Shown piece by piece: positions 1 to 4,650 of a DNA stretch of 7,162 bases. Under the pieces are notes generated by a model. The model saw nothing but the letters and a program-made list of their open reading frames with translations, was not told the origin of the DNA and did no database searches. The translations under genes and the position numbers were made by a program. The stretch lies in NCBI GenBank assembly GCA_949296785.1, contig CASFRQ010000035.1, positions 1-7,162 of the forward strand, in the 5' to 3' direction. This stretch comes from an uncultured Alphaproteobacteria bacterium (lineage in GTDB: Bacteria > Pseudomonadota > Alphaproteobacteria > CASFRQ01 > SAAU01). The stretch's first letter is position 1, and every line of letters starts with the position of its first letter.

Positions 1-2
1 AA

Positions 3-2252
3 AAGAAGGGATGTTATTTTCCGATTGGAACACCGGAGGAAGAAATCATTGTTTGCGAAGGATACGCCACCGGCGCCAGTATTCACGAAGCAACAGGTAA
101 AGCGGTGGCCGTTGCTTTTGATTGCGGTAATCTGGAAGCGGTAACGGTAGCTTTAAAAAATAAATACCCCGATAAAGAAATTATTATAGCAGCTGATAAT
201 GATGAAAAAGAAGGCGCCCCCAACCGCGGCGTTGAAGAGGCGCAAAAAGTAGCTGATAAATACTCTTGTAAGATTGTTATACCAAAATTAAGCAAAGGAG
301 GCAAGGCGGATTTTAACGATATAGCCGTTGAAGAAGGATTAAATAAAGTGGCCTCTTTTTTCAATAAGGAGGAAAAAGAAGAAAACCCTGCCTTAAAAGG
401 CGAACCGGACGGGGAGGAAACGGGGAGGATTACAGGGGGGAATAAAACGCAAACAGAAGCAAATAATCCGGAAAATAAGGGCGAGATTAGGGCGAGGGTT
501 GAAGGGAAAAAAAAGAAGGAGGCAGAGGCAAATAACCTATCAAACAACGGTAAGATTACGGTAAGGGTTGAGGGGCTGAAAGGAAAGGTTGAAGAAACAA
601 AAAACGCTCTTCCATTTGGGTATGTTTTAACGCCCGACGCTCTTTTATATACAGACGGGGAAGATGAACCGCAAAAAGTCTCTGATAAAATAGAGGTTAT
701 TGCTTATACCCGGGATGATAAATCCGCCCATTGGGGAAAACTTGTAAGATTTCAAGACCCGGACGGAGTAATGAAAGAGAAAATCCTTTCAAATACAATT
801 ATTTCCGCCGGCGATGGGCGAGAGCTTATGGAGGCCCTTTTGGATGATGGGCTTAATATTACAAACAACAGGCTTTTAAGAAGGTTTTTAAAAGAATACA
901 TACCGGAGAAACGCGCCCTGTTTACAAATCAAACCGGATGGTTTAAAGGCTTTTATGTTTTTCCCGATGAAATCATTGCGCCGGAGGGCAATCAAAAAGA
1001 AATCGTTATCTATCAAGGGAACAAGGCAACGCCTCTTTATTGCCGGCAAGGGACTTTAGAGGATTGGAAAGGGAAGGTTGCGTCTTATGCTGTAGGAAAC
1101 AGCCGTTTAACCTTTGGGATAAGCCTTGCTTTAGCCTGTCCCCTTTTGGATATTGTAGGGATGGAAAGCGGCGGATTTCATTTGGTGGGGCCTTCTTCTT
1201 GCGGGAAGTCAACTATATTAAAGGTTGCTTCTTCTGTATGGGGAGGAAAAGAGTTTATCAAGACTTGGCGGACAACAGATAACGGATTGGAAGGGACAGC
1301 GGCTTCCAGAACAGATAATCTACTTGTTTTAGACGAGATAGGCCAGGCAGACGCCGCAAAGGCCCTGGAAATGGTTTATATGTTAGGCAATGAGGAAGGT
1401 AAGGCTAGAGCTGACAAGAACGGAATGACGAAAAAAGCGCCCTCTTGGCGTTTGTTGTTTCTCTCTTCCGGAGAAAAGGACTTGCAAGATTGCGCCATAG
1501 AAAGCAAAAAGAAAGTCCACGCCGGACAGAATATCCGGCTATTAAATATTCCGGCTGTTAAAGAAGGCAGCCGTTACGGAGCTTTTGAGGATATCCATAA
1601 TATTAAAGACGGGGCGGAGTTTTCCTCTTATCTCAATAAGGCTATACGCGAGACATACGGAACCGCCGGCAGAGCCTTTTTAAAGAACCTTATCAATGAA
1701 GACCGGGAAAGGATAAAAGAGGATTTTAATCATTTCATGGATGAAGCTCTTTCTCTTTTGCCAGAGGAAGCCAACAGCCAGGCAAGAAGGGCTTATAACC
1801 ACTTTATATTAGCCGCGTATGCGGGGGAAAAAGCAAGTAAAGAAGGGATTGTCCCTTGGCTGGAGGGGACAGCGTTAGAAGCCGCCTTGACTTGTTTTAA
1901 TGATTGGTGTGAAGAAAGGGGCGGGCTGGATAACCAAGAAGAAAAAGAAATCCTGGAGCAAGTCAAATACTTCTTTGAACAAAACGCCGAAAGCAGATTT
2001 GAAGATTTAACCGGGACAAATCTTAAAACAATCAACAATATGGTAGGCTATAAAAATAGAGAAGAGGGGCGACTTGTTTTTTATGTGTTCGCTGAAAGTT
2101 TCAAAAGAGATATTTGCAAGGGGGTAAATTCAAAACTTGCAAAAGAGGTCTTGAAAGAAAAAGGGTGGTTGGAAAGTACAAAATCTACAACCAAAAGAAT
2201 AAAGAATGAACTGAGGCGCGTTTATACTTTTTTGTCCAAAATCTATGAATAA
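3..2252 (+). CDS. Toprim + DUF927 primase/helicase-like replication protein, 5' partial
   Basis: Putative DNA replication protein of a mobile element. The reading frame is open from base 3, so the true start lies left of the window; the GTG at 105 is internal, because it falls inside the Toprim domain. Visible parts in order: a Toprim domain with its conserved Glu in CEGYATG (codon 57-59) and acidic D-N-D motif (195-203); a Lys/Glu/Asn-rich linker (about 345-610) holding three 23-residue repeats; a DUF927 region starting near 606; a RecA-like ATPase core with Walker A GPSSCGKST (1188-1214) and Walker B LLVLDEIG (1320-1343), then RLLFLSSGE as a likely sensor strand; and a helical C-terminus ending in TAA. 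At least 749 residues are present. Toprim/DUF927 proteins are known from phages, plasmids and integrative elements, and the role as primase plus helicase is inferred from these domains. An iteron-rich tract follows directly, as expected for an initiator or helicase gene beside its origin. Confidence 0.88.
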   Translation, partial: KKGCYFPIGTPEEEIIVCEGYATGASIHEATGKAVAVAFDCGNLEAVTVALKNKYPDKEIIIAADNDEKEGAPNRGVEEAQKVADKYSCKIVIPKLSKGGKADFNDIAVEEGLNKVASFFNKEEKEENPALKGEPDGEETGRITGGNKTQTEANNPENKGEIRARVEGKKKKEAEANNLSNNGKITVRVEGLKGKVEETKNALPFGYVLTPDALLYTDGEDEPQKVSDKIEVIAYTRDDKSAHWGKLVRFQDPDGVMKEKILSNTIISAGDGRELMEALLDDGLNITNNRLLRRFLKEYIPEKRALFTNQTGWFKGFYVFPDEIIAPEGNQKEIVIYQGNKATPLYCRQGTLEDWKGKVASYAVGNSRLTFGISLALACPLLDIVGMESGGFHLVGPSSCGKSTILKVASSVWGGKEFIKTWRTTDNGLEGTAASRTDNLLVLDEIGQADAAKALEMVYMLGNEEGKARADKNGMTKKAPSWRLLFLSSGEKDLQDCAIESKKKVHAGQNIRLLNIPAVKEGSRYGAFEDIHNIKDGAEFSSYLNKAIRETYGTAGRAFLKNLINEDRERIKEDFNHFMDEALSLLPEEANSQARRAYNHFILAAYAGEKASKEGIVPWLEGTALEAALTCFNDWCEERGGLDNQEEKEILEQVKYFFEQNAESRFEDLTGTNLKTINNMVGYKNREEGRLVFYVFAESFKRDICKGVNSKLAKEVLKEKGWLESTKSTTKRIKNELRRVYTFLSKIYE
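405..611 (+). repeat. Three in-frame 69-bp repeats in the primase linker
   Basis: The conserved Gly codon of each unit starts at 411, 480 and 549, an exact 69-bp (23-codon) period. Units read as PDGEETGRITGG, NKGEIRARVEG and NNGKITVRVEG, each followed by a Lys/Glu/Asn-rich spacer; units 1 and 2 share EANN in the spacer. The same unit occurs outside genes near 2752-2840 and 3472-3560: a 26-bp exact match links 477-502 to 3529-3554, and an 18-bp exact match links 407-424 to 2752-2769. The third unit is clear only to about 578. The repeat lies between the Toprim and DUF927 domains, where insertions are easily tolerated. Confidence 0.8.
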
Positions 2253-2325
2253 GGGAGTAAAAAAAAGATGCTGCTTTATGACGACGAAAAAACAAAAAAA
2301 AATATTCTAAAAAAATGCAAAAAAA

Positions 2326-2510
2326 TTGTAACATTGTAACAACCTCATGGGAAGGCGCAGAAAACAAGGAAAAAAGTGTTACAAAATGTGTTACAATTTC
2401 CCAAAAGTGTTACAAAAATTTTGTAACAGTTACAAATTTAAAAGGGCATTTTTGTAACAAAAAAAGTGAGGAAATCTGCCGTATTGAGGGGTGTTGTTAC
2501 AATGTTACAA
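2326..2510. other. Iteron cluster, putative replication origin
   Basis: Ten copies of a 7-mer lie in 185 bp. GTTACAA begins at 2378, 2390, 2409, 2429, 2496 and 2504; its complement TTGTAAC begins at 2326, 2334, 2421 and 2452. The outermost pairs form an 18-bp perfect inverted repeat: TTGTAACATTGTAACAAC (2326-2343) against GTTGTTACAATGTTACAA (2493-2510). The centre holds a palindrome TTGTAAC-A-GTTACAA (2421-2435) and one with 9-bp arms (2409-2427). A very A-rich tract (about 2258-2325) precedes it and another with A8 and T7 runs follows, either of which could melt easily. The position directly after a primase/helicase gene is what iteron origins of P4-type and plasmid replicons show. The origin role is inferred; the cluster could instead be an operator array. 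No convincing gene is seen in 2253-2490. Confidence 0.6.
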
Positions 2511-2745
2511 AAAAAACGCAAAAAAAACAATAATTATTTTTTTACCTGAAGACTGGAAATTTTACTTTGAAGAGCGCGCGGCCATTTATCAATTTGAAGG
2601 AGTTTTTTTGTCTAAAACAGCAGAAGAAAAAGCCAAAAGAGATTGTATTGATTTATGGTTAAATAGTTATGATAAGTTGTATTCTGATTCGCTAGCGCAA
2701 CAGGAGGCAAAGCGATTTTTAAACTCTTGTGGCATTCCTTTTTGA
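2491..2745 (+). CDS. Small protein of unknown function, start uncertain or frameshifted
   Basis: The open frame from GTG 2491 gives 84 residues. The part from about 2544 on looks genuinely protein-like (PEDWKFYFEERAAIYQFEG, then a Lys/Glu-rich helix and WLNSYDKLYSD, ending NSCGIPF). I recall ERAAI-EF-GG-type segments in small proteins of proteobacterial mobile elements, but cannot name the family. The start is a problem: there is no ATG in this frame, and GAGGGG at 2486-2491 sits too close to GTG 2491 or TTG 2494. An ATG at 2502 lies about ten bases after that GAGGGG, but its frame ends at TGA 2547 after 15 codons. Removing one T from the T7 run (2537-2543) would join MLQKKRKKNNNYF to LPEDWKFYFEE. 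The gene may therefore be frameshifted, use a slippery site, or be affected by a homopolymer read error. Its 5' end overlaps the last two iterons. Confidence 0.5.
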   Translation: MLLQCYKKNAKKTIIIFLPEDWKFYFEERAAIYQFEGVFLSKTAEEKAKRDCIDLWLNSYDKLYSDSLAQQEAKRFLNSCGIPF

Positions 2746-2751
2746 CGGGTT

Positions 2752-2840
2752 GGACGGGGAGGAAACGGGTAGGGTTAAGAGGTTTAAAACTACCGGAACT
2801 TAAAAAACAACGGCAAGATTACGGCCAGGATTGGGGGACT
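2752..2840 (+). repeat. Copy B of the 89-bp two-unit repeat, upstream of the TA module
   Basis: Two diverged units with 56-bp pitch (conserved GG at 2756 and 2812), joined by a TTTAAAACTACCGGAACTT spacer. By hand alignment, 68 of 89 positions match the copy at 3472-3560 with no gaps. The first unit shares 18 exact bases (2752-2769) with the repeat inside the primase gene (407-424). Read as codons, the first unit resembles the primase repeat but runs into TAA at the spacer, so this copy is non-coding. It starts seven bases after the stop of the preceding small gene. Confidence 0.78.
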
Positions 2841-2870
2841 TCTTCTTTCGGAAAATATAAAGATATAATG

Positions 2871-2899
2871 TTGCAAAATGTTACAAAATGTTATATATT
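2871..2899 (+). promoter_or_regulatory. Promoter of the TA operon with GTTACAA-like repeats
   Basis: TTGCAA (2871-2876), a 17-bp spacer, then TATATT (2894-2899); an alternative -10 TATAAT lies at 2899-2904. The promoter is built on three 10-bp-pitch repeats, GTTGCAAAAT, GTTACAAAAT and GTTATATATT (2870-2899). The middle one is an exact copy of the iteron 7-mer found at 2326-2510. The antitoxin probably represses here, as is usual for type II modules, and an iteron-binding protein may do so as well. Confidence 0.6.
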
Positions 2900-2927
2900 A
2901 TAATAAATAGTAACAGGAGGGAAAATA

Positions 2928-3158
2928 ATGGATACGATAGCGGTCAGATTGCCGGCGTCTTTGGTAAAGCAGGCGGAAAAGTATGCCGGAGTTAATTTAA
3001 GGACAACGCCGAAACAAATAGAATATTGGGCAAGGTTAGGCAGATGTGCGGAAGACAATCCAGATTTACCTTTGGAATTTATTAAAGAATGCCTTTTAGC
3101 CAAAGAAGAAGCTTTGCGGGGCGATGTTTCCATTTTTAATTTTAAGGATGAAAAATGA
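2928..3158 (+). CDS. ParD-like antitoxin of a type II toxin-antitoxin system
   Basis: A 76-residue protein predicted to neutralise the toxin encoded next and to repress the shared promoter. The N-terminus IAVRLPASLVKQAEKYAG looks like the strand-helix start of a ribbon-helix-helix DNA-binding domain. It continues with TPKQIEYWARLGRCAEDNPDLP and a helical tail, the pattern I associate with the ParD-like antitoxin family (KQIE-WARIGRA-EDNPDLP). The start is well supported by AGGAGG (2915-2920) eight bases before ATG. The stop overlaps the toxin start as ATGA, giving translational coupling. The direct repeats at 2752-2840 and 3472-3560 bracket this gene and its partner. Confidence 0.82.
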   Translation: MDTIAVRLPASLVKQAEKYAGVNLRTTPKQIEYWARLGRCAEDNPDLPLEFIKECLLAKEEALRGDVSIFNFKDEK

Positions 3159-3427
3159 AGATTGTCCAAACAAACCGTTTTGAAAAGGTTTATAAAAAGC
3201 TTCATAAAAATCAATTAGAATATGTAAATACAGCCATACGGGATATTATAGCCAATCCATTTATAGGGACTCGCAAAGTCGGAGACTTAGAAGATATTTT
3301 TGTTTACAAATTTAAAATGGTGGGGCAATTAACTTTAATTGCTTATATGTATGAAGAAAAACAAATTATTTTAACTTTTGTTGCGCTTGGCAGTCACGAG
3401 AATTTTTACAGAGATATAAAGAGATAA
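3155..3427 (+). CDS. RelE/ParE-superfamily toxin
   Basis: A 90-residue basic protein whose ATG overlaps the antitoxin stop codon. Features of the RelE/ParE fold are visible: an N-terminal strand (KIVQTNRF) followed by helices with KVYKKLHKNQ and VNTAIRDIIANPFIGTRKVGDLEDIFVYKF, then strands (LTLIAYMYEE, IILTFVALGSHENFYRDIKR). The ending ALGSHENFYRDIKR is typical of RelE/ParE-family toxins paired with ParD-like antitoxins. Whether it cleaves mRNA (RelE-like) or poisons gyrase (ParE-like) cannot be told from sequence. The antitoxin-then-toxin order and four-base overlap are standard. No truncation is seen. It probably stabilises the mobile element. Confidence 0.82.
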   Translation: MKIVQTNRFEKVYKKLHKNQLEYVNTAIRDIIANPFIGTRKVGDLEDIFVYKFKMVGQLTLIAYMYEEKQIILTFVALGSHENFYRDIKR

Positions 3428-3471
3428 TAAAAGGAAATTATTAACGCCAAAAGCAAATAACACCCAAAAAA

Positions 3472-3560
3472 CAACGGTGAGAAAACGGTAAGGGTTGGGG
3501 AACTTAAAACCACCGAAACTTAAAAAACAAGGGCGAGATTAGGGCGAGGGTTGAGGGGCT
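3472..3560 (+). repeat. Copy C of the 89-bp two-unit repeat, downstream of the TA module
   Basis: Same layout as the copy at 2752-2840: two units at 56-bp pitch (conserved GG at 3476 and 3532) joined by CTTAAAACCACCGAAACTT. The second unit shares 26 exact bases (3529-3554) with the primase-gene repeat at 477-502, and 3547-3561 matches 564-578 exactly. The upstream flank AAGCAAATAAC (about 3451-3461) also resembles the spacer preceding the coding units. This copy lies in the gap between the toxin and the next promoter and is not in a supported gene. Confidence 0.78.
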
Positions 3561-3596
3561 GCAAAAGCCGCCAGATAAAAAACTTTCCACTGAATA

Positions 3597-3668
3597 AAAG
3601 GCCCCCAAAGATTACCTTAAGGGCTTTATAAATTAAATAAGTGTCAATTCTTGGGTTTTGACTTTTTT
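3597..3668 (+). terminator. Weak terminator region before the leader promoter
   Basis: Two imperfect hairpins: AAAG-G-CCC (3597-3604) against GGGCTTT (3621-3627) with one bulged base, and GTCAA (3643-3647) against TTGAC (3658-3662) followed by TTTTTT. Either stem alone is weak. Together they may stop transcripts from the toxin gene before the promoter at 3721. The rest of 3428-3720 holds only the repeat copy and a small inverted repeat AGGCTT/AAGCCT (3684-3707). Confidence 0.3.
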
Positions 3669-3720
3669 AATAATTGGGAAAAGAGGCTTGAAGCCCGAAC
3701 GAAGCCTGAGAAAGAAAAAT

Positions 3721-3749
3721 TTGACAGGTGGGGTTTATGTATATATTAT
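3721..3749 (+). promoter_or_regulatory. Strong sigma70-type promoter of the antisense-RNA leader
   Basis: Perfect -35 TTGACA (3721-3726), 17-bp spacer, -10 TATTAT (3744-3749, one mismatch to consensus). An alternative TATAAT at 3747-3752 would need a 20-bp spacer. Transcription should start near 3756-3758, giving a leader of about 180 nt before the ATG at 3937. This is the best promoter in the window. Confidence 0.72.
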
Positions 3750-3756
3750 AATAGGT

Positions 3757-3842
3757 AAGAGATTAGAACCTCTTGCATATACGCATAAGCCCGCGTCAGA
3801 TTGGCTTTTATTTATGCCTCGTTTTTTATGGCGGGAGTGTGT
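3757..3842 (+). ncRNA. C4-like antisense RNA (P1 C4 / P4 CI type immunity RNA)
   Basis: The transcript start region holds two separated segments, TTAGAACC (3763-3770) and GGCGGGAGT (3830-3838). Their complements lie side by side as one uninterrupted 17-nt target, GGTTCTAA then ACTCCCGCC (3879-3895), just before the next gene. Between the two segments, a stem can form (GCATAA 3783-3788 with TTATGC 3812-3817, or AAGCC 3787-3791 with GGCTT 3803-3807) that would bring them together. This is the known design of phage C4 and P4 CI RNAs: a processed RNA from the leader pairs with a downstream target in the same operon and blocks the operon's gene. The pairing is seen directly; membership of the C4 family is inferred from architecture. 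RNA ends are estimates. Confidence 0.65.
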
Positions 3843-3858
3843 GAATATATTGAATAAG

Positions 3859-3930
3859 CACACGCGTTTATATGCCGCGGTTCTAAACTCCCGCCGCCTA
3901 GGGCAACTAGGTAATTTATAACGAAAGGCA
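3859..3930 (+). promoter_or_regulatory. Antisense target and structured 5' leader of the downstream gene
   Basis: It contains the 17-nt target (3879-3895) of the two antisense segments, then a hairpin CCTAG-GGCAA-CTAGG (3897-3911), then the ribosome site AAAGG (about 3925-3928) for ATG 3937. Competing structures exist: GTGTGTG (3837-3843) with CACACGC (3859-3865), and GCATATA (3775-3781) with TATATGC (3869-3875). These give the leader alternative folds. Pairing of the antisense RNA here would plausibly cause early termination or block translation of the gene that follows. Confidence 0.55.
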
Positions 3931-3936
3931 TATAAA

Positions 3937-4299
3937 ATGACAAATAATTATTTTACAAACTTAGACGGGGCGTTGCAAAATTGCGCTGGTGTATTAAACA
4001 ATAAAAATTATTGTTATGATGCAGAAAGACAAAAAGGCGTTTATTATGTTGACTTGAGAACAGACAACGAAGTGAAAATCTTTTTAGATTTTATACAAGG
4101 TGCTGCTCAAGAATGTTGTGAATATGTAGGGATTTTAAGTAAAGTCCTTTACTATTGCGACAAAAAAGAACTTGAAAAAACAGAAATAGACCAAGTTATT
4201 AACCTTATGGGTGTGATAGGCCGTTTCGGTGAATATCTATTGAAGGAATCGGAAGGAATGACAGAAGCAAATACAAAGCCAAAAAAAGATAGAATATAA
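3937..4299 (+). CDS. Protein of unknown function under antisense-RNA control
   Basis: I do not recognise this 120-residue protein. It has no signal peptide or membrane segment. It begins MTNNYFTNLDGALQNCAGVL, has a probable strand YYVDLRTDNEVKIFLDF, then long helices (GAAQECCEYVGILSKVLYYC and EIDQVINLMGVIGRFGEYLL) and a charged tail rich in Lys. Five Cys (residues 16, 26, 59, 60 and 73) make it unusually Cys-rich. It suggests a small helical cytoplasmic protein. The ATG at 3937 follows AAAGG by about eight bases. The gene is the only one in its transcript: a strong promoter lies 190-215 bases upstream and a terminator follows ten bases after the stop. In P1 and P4, genes behind such leaders are antirepressor, division-inhibitor or replication functions. 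By analogy this could be an induction or host-takeover factor, but nothing in the protein shows it. Confidence 0.75.
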   Translation: MTNNYFTNLDGALQNCAGVLNNKNYCYDAERQKGVYYVDLRTDNEVKIFLDFIQGAAQECCEYVGILSKVLYYCDKKELEKTEIDQVINLMGVIGRFGEYLLKESEGMTEANTKPKKDRI

Positions 4300-4308
4300 C
4301 AGAAAAAG

Positions 4309-4336
4309 AAGCGGCGCAAAAAACGCCGCTTTTTTA
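4309..4336 (+). terminator. Rho-independent terminator of the leader-controlled gene
   Basis: Perfect 8-bp stem AAGCGGCG (4309-4316) / CGCCGCTT (4324-4331), loop CAAAAAA, followed by a T-rich run. Ten bases after the stop codon at 4299. Confidence 0.88.
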
Positions 4337-4342
4337 TTATTC

Positions 4343-4361
4343 TGCTTACTATTTGCTTACT
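4343..4361. repeat. Direct repeat TGCTTACT, 11-bp pitch, possible integrase arm sites
   Basis: TGCTTACTATTTGCTTACT holds two 8-mers (4343-4350, 4354-4361), about 50 bases from the tRNA 3' end on the element side. Short direct repeats with about one helical turn of pitch beside tRNA attachment sites are typical of integrase arm-type sites. A third copy with two extra matching bases (TGCTTACTAT, 4495-4504) overlaps the tRNA promoter and may be chance. Confidence 0.35.
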
Positions 4362-4362
4362 G

Positions 4363-4400
4363 GTAAAAATAAAAGGCTTTCATAAAATCCTGAAAGCCTT
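4363..4400 (-). terminator. Terminator of the tRNA-Arg gene
   Basis: On the minus strand, a perfect 10-bp stem AAGGCTTTCA / TGAAAGCCTT (arms at 4391-4400 and 4373-4382) with an 8-base loop is followed by TTTTATTTTT. It starts nine bases after the tRNA CCA end. Confidence 0.82.
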
Positions 4401-4408
4401 GGAAATCT

Positions 4409-4441
4409 TGGCGCGCCCGGCGGGATTCGAACTCACAACCT
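4409..4441 (-). other. Candidate attachment site at the tRNA-Arg 3' end
   Basis: Accessory genes (primase, TA module, antisense-RNA operon) end at the 3' end of this tRNA, and chromosome-like genes lie on its 5' side. Tyrosine recombinases commonly recombine inside tRNA 3' halves and restore the tRNA from element sequence. The mispaired T-stem fits a crossover in the T-loop or nearby. The matching second att copy and the integrase gene are not in the window, so this stays inferred. Confidence 0.42.
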
Positions 4442-4485
4442 TCTGATCCGTAGTCAGATGCTCTATCCAGTTGAGCTACGGGCGC
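4409..4485 (-). tRNA. tRNA-Arg (anticodon ACG)
   Basis: A 77-nt cloverleaf on the minus strand with encoded CCA (4409-4411) and discriminator G. The acceptor stem GCGCCCG/CGGGCGC is perfect; D stem GCTC/GAGC; anticodon stem TCTGA/TCAGA with loop CTACGGA, anticodon ACG (plus-strand CGT at 4449-4451), reading CGN codons through inosine; T-loop TTCGAAT. Odd: the T-stem GTGAG/CCCGC has one A-C mismatch and one T-G pair, whereas CTCAC would pair perfectly with the 5' arm. The mobile element lies on the 3' side of the gene, the usual place for integration. Confidence 0.95.
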
Positions 4486-4499
4486 TCAAAGTGATGCTT

Positions 4500-4527
4500 A
4501 CTATAACCGAAACAAATGATTTTGCAA
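4500..4527 (-). promoter_or_regulatory. Promoter of the tRNA-Arg gene
   Basis: On the minus strand, TTGCAA (4522-4527), a 16-bp spacer, then TATAGT (4500-4505), with the -10 box ending 14 bases before the tRNA 5' end at 4485. Spacing and sequence fit a sigma70 tRNA promoter. Confidence 0.65.
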
Positions 4528-4650
4528 GTACTTTTTTGAAAAAAAGCATTTTTTCTTTCGTTTTAAAAAAATAATCTTGTATAAATCTCAAGGATTCGCT
4601 AAACTCTGGCATTAGATTTTAGTTTAATTTTTTTCAAGAGGCGGTTTTTA

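Noticed and set aside
105..107. GTG as the start of the primase/helicase gene
   Set aside because: The frame is open back to base 3 and encodes the conserved Toprim motif CEGYATG upstream of this codon, so the gene is truncated by the window edge and the GTG is internal.
83..547. Minus-strand 154-residue frame opposite the primase start
   Set aside because: Ser/Phe/Leu-rich antisense shadow of the Toprim and linker coding region; no ribosome site or recognisable domain.
2268..2339. A 23-residue frame (MLLYDDEKTKKNILKKCKK...) after the primase stop, with GGGAG upstream
   Set aside because: It has a tolerable ribosome site and spacing, but is very short, A-rich by composition and ends inside the first iterons. 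There is not enough to call it a gene; it could be the remnant of one.
2326..2510. CRISPR array as an explanation of the short repeats
   Set aside because: The repeat is only 7 bp, occurs in both orientations and has irregular spacing of 8 to 44 bp; there are no spacers of constant length.
2315..2533. A 72-residue open frame across the iterons
   Set aside because: Its repeated VT/CYK/NFVT residues are a by-product of the GTTACAA repeats, and it has no ribosome site.
2752..3560. Insertion sequence or transposon around the TA pair
   Set aside because: The flanking repeats are direct, diverged and internally duplicated, and there is no transposase or terminal inverted repeat; recombination between dispersed repeats fits better.
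3658..3921. An 87-residue open frame across the leader (Icd/Ash-like reading frame)
   Set aside because: It begins upstream of the promoter at 3721 and its sequence is explained by the antisense RNA and target structure. Such frames are often predicted over C4-like regions. No ribosome site supports a start inside the transcript.
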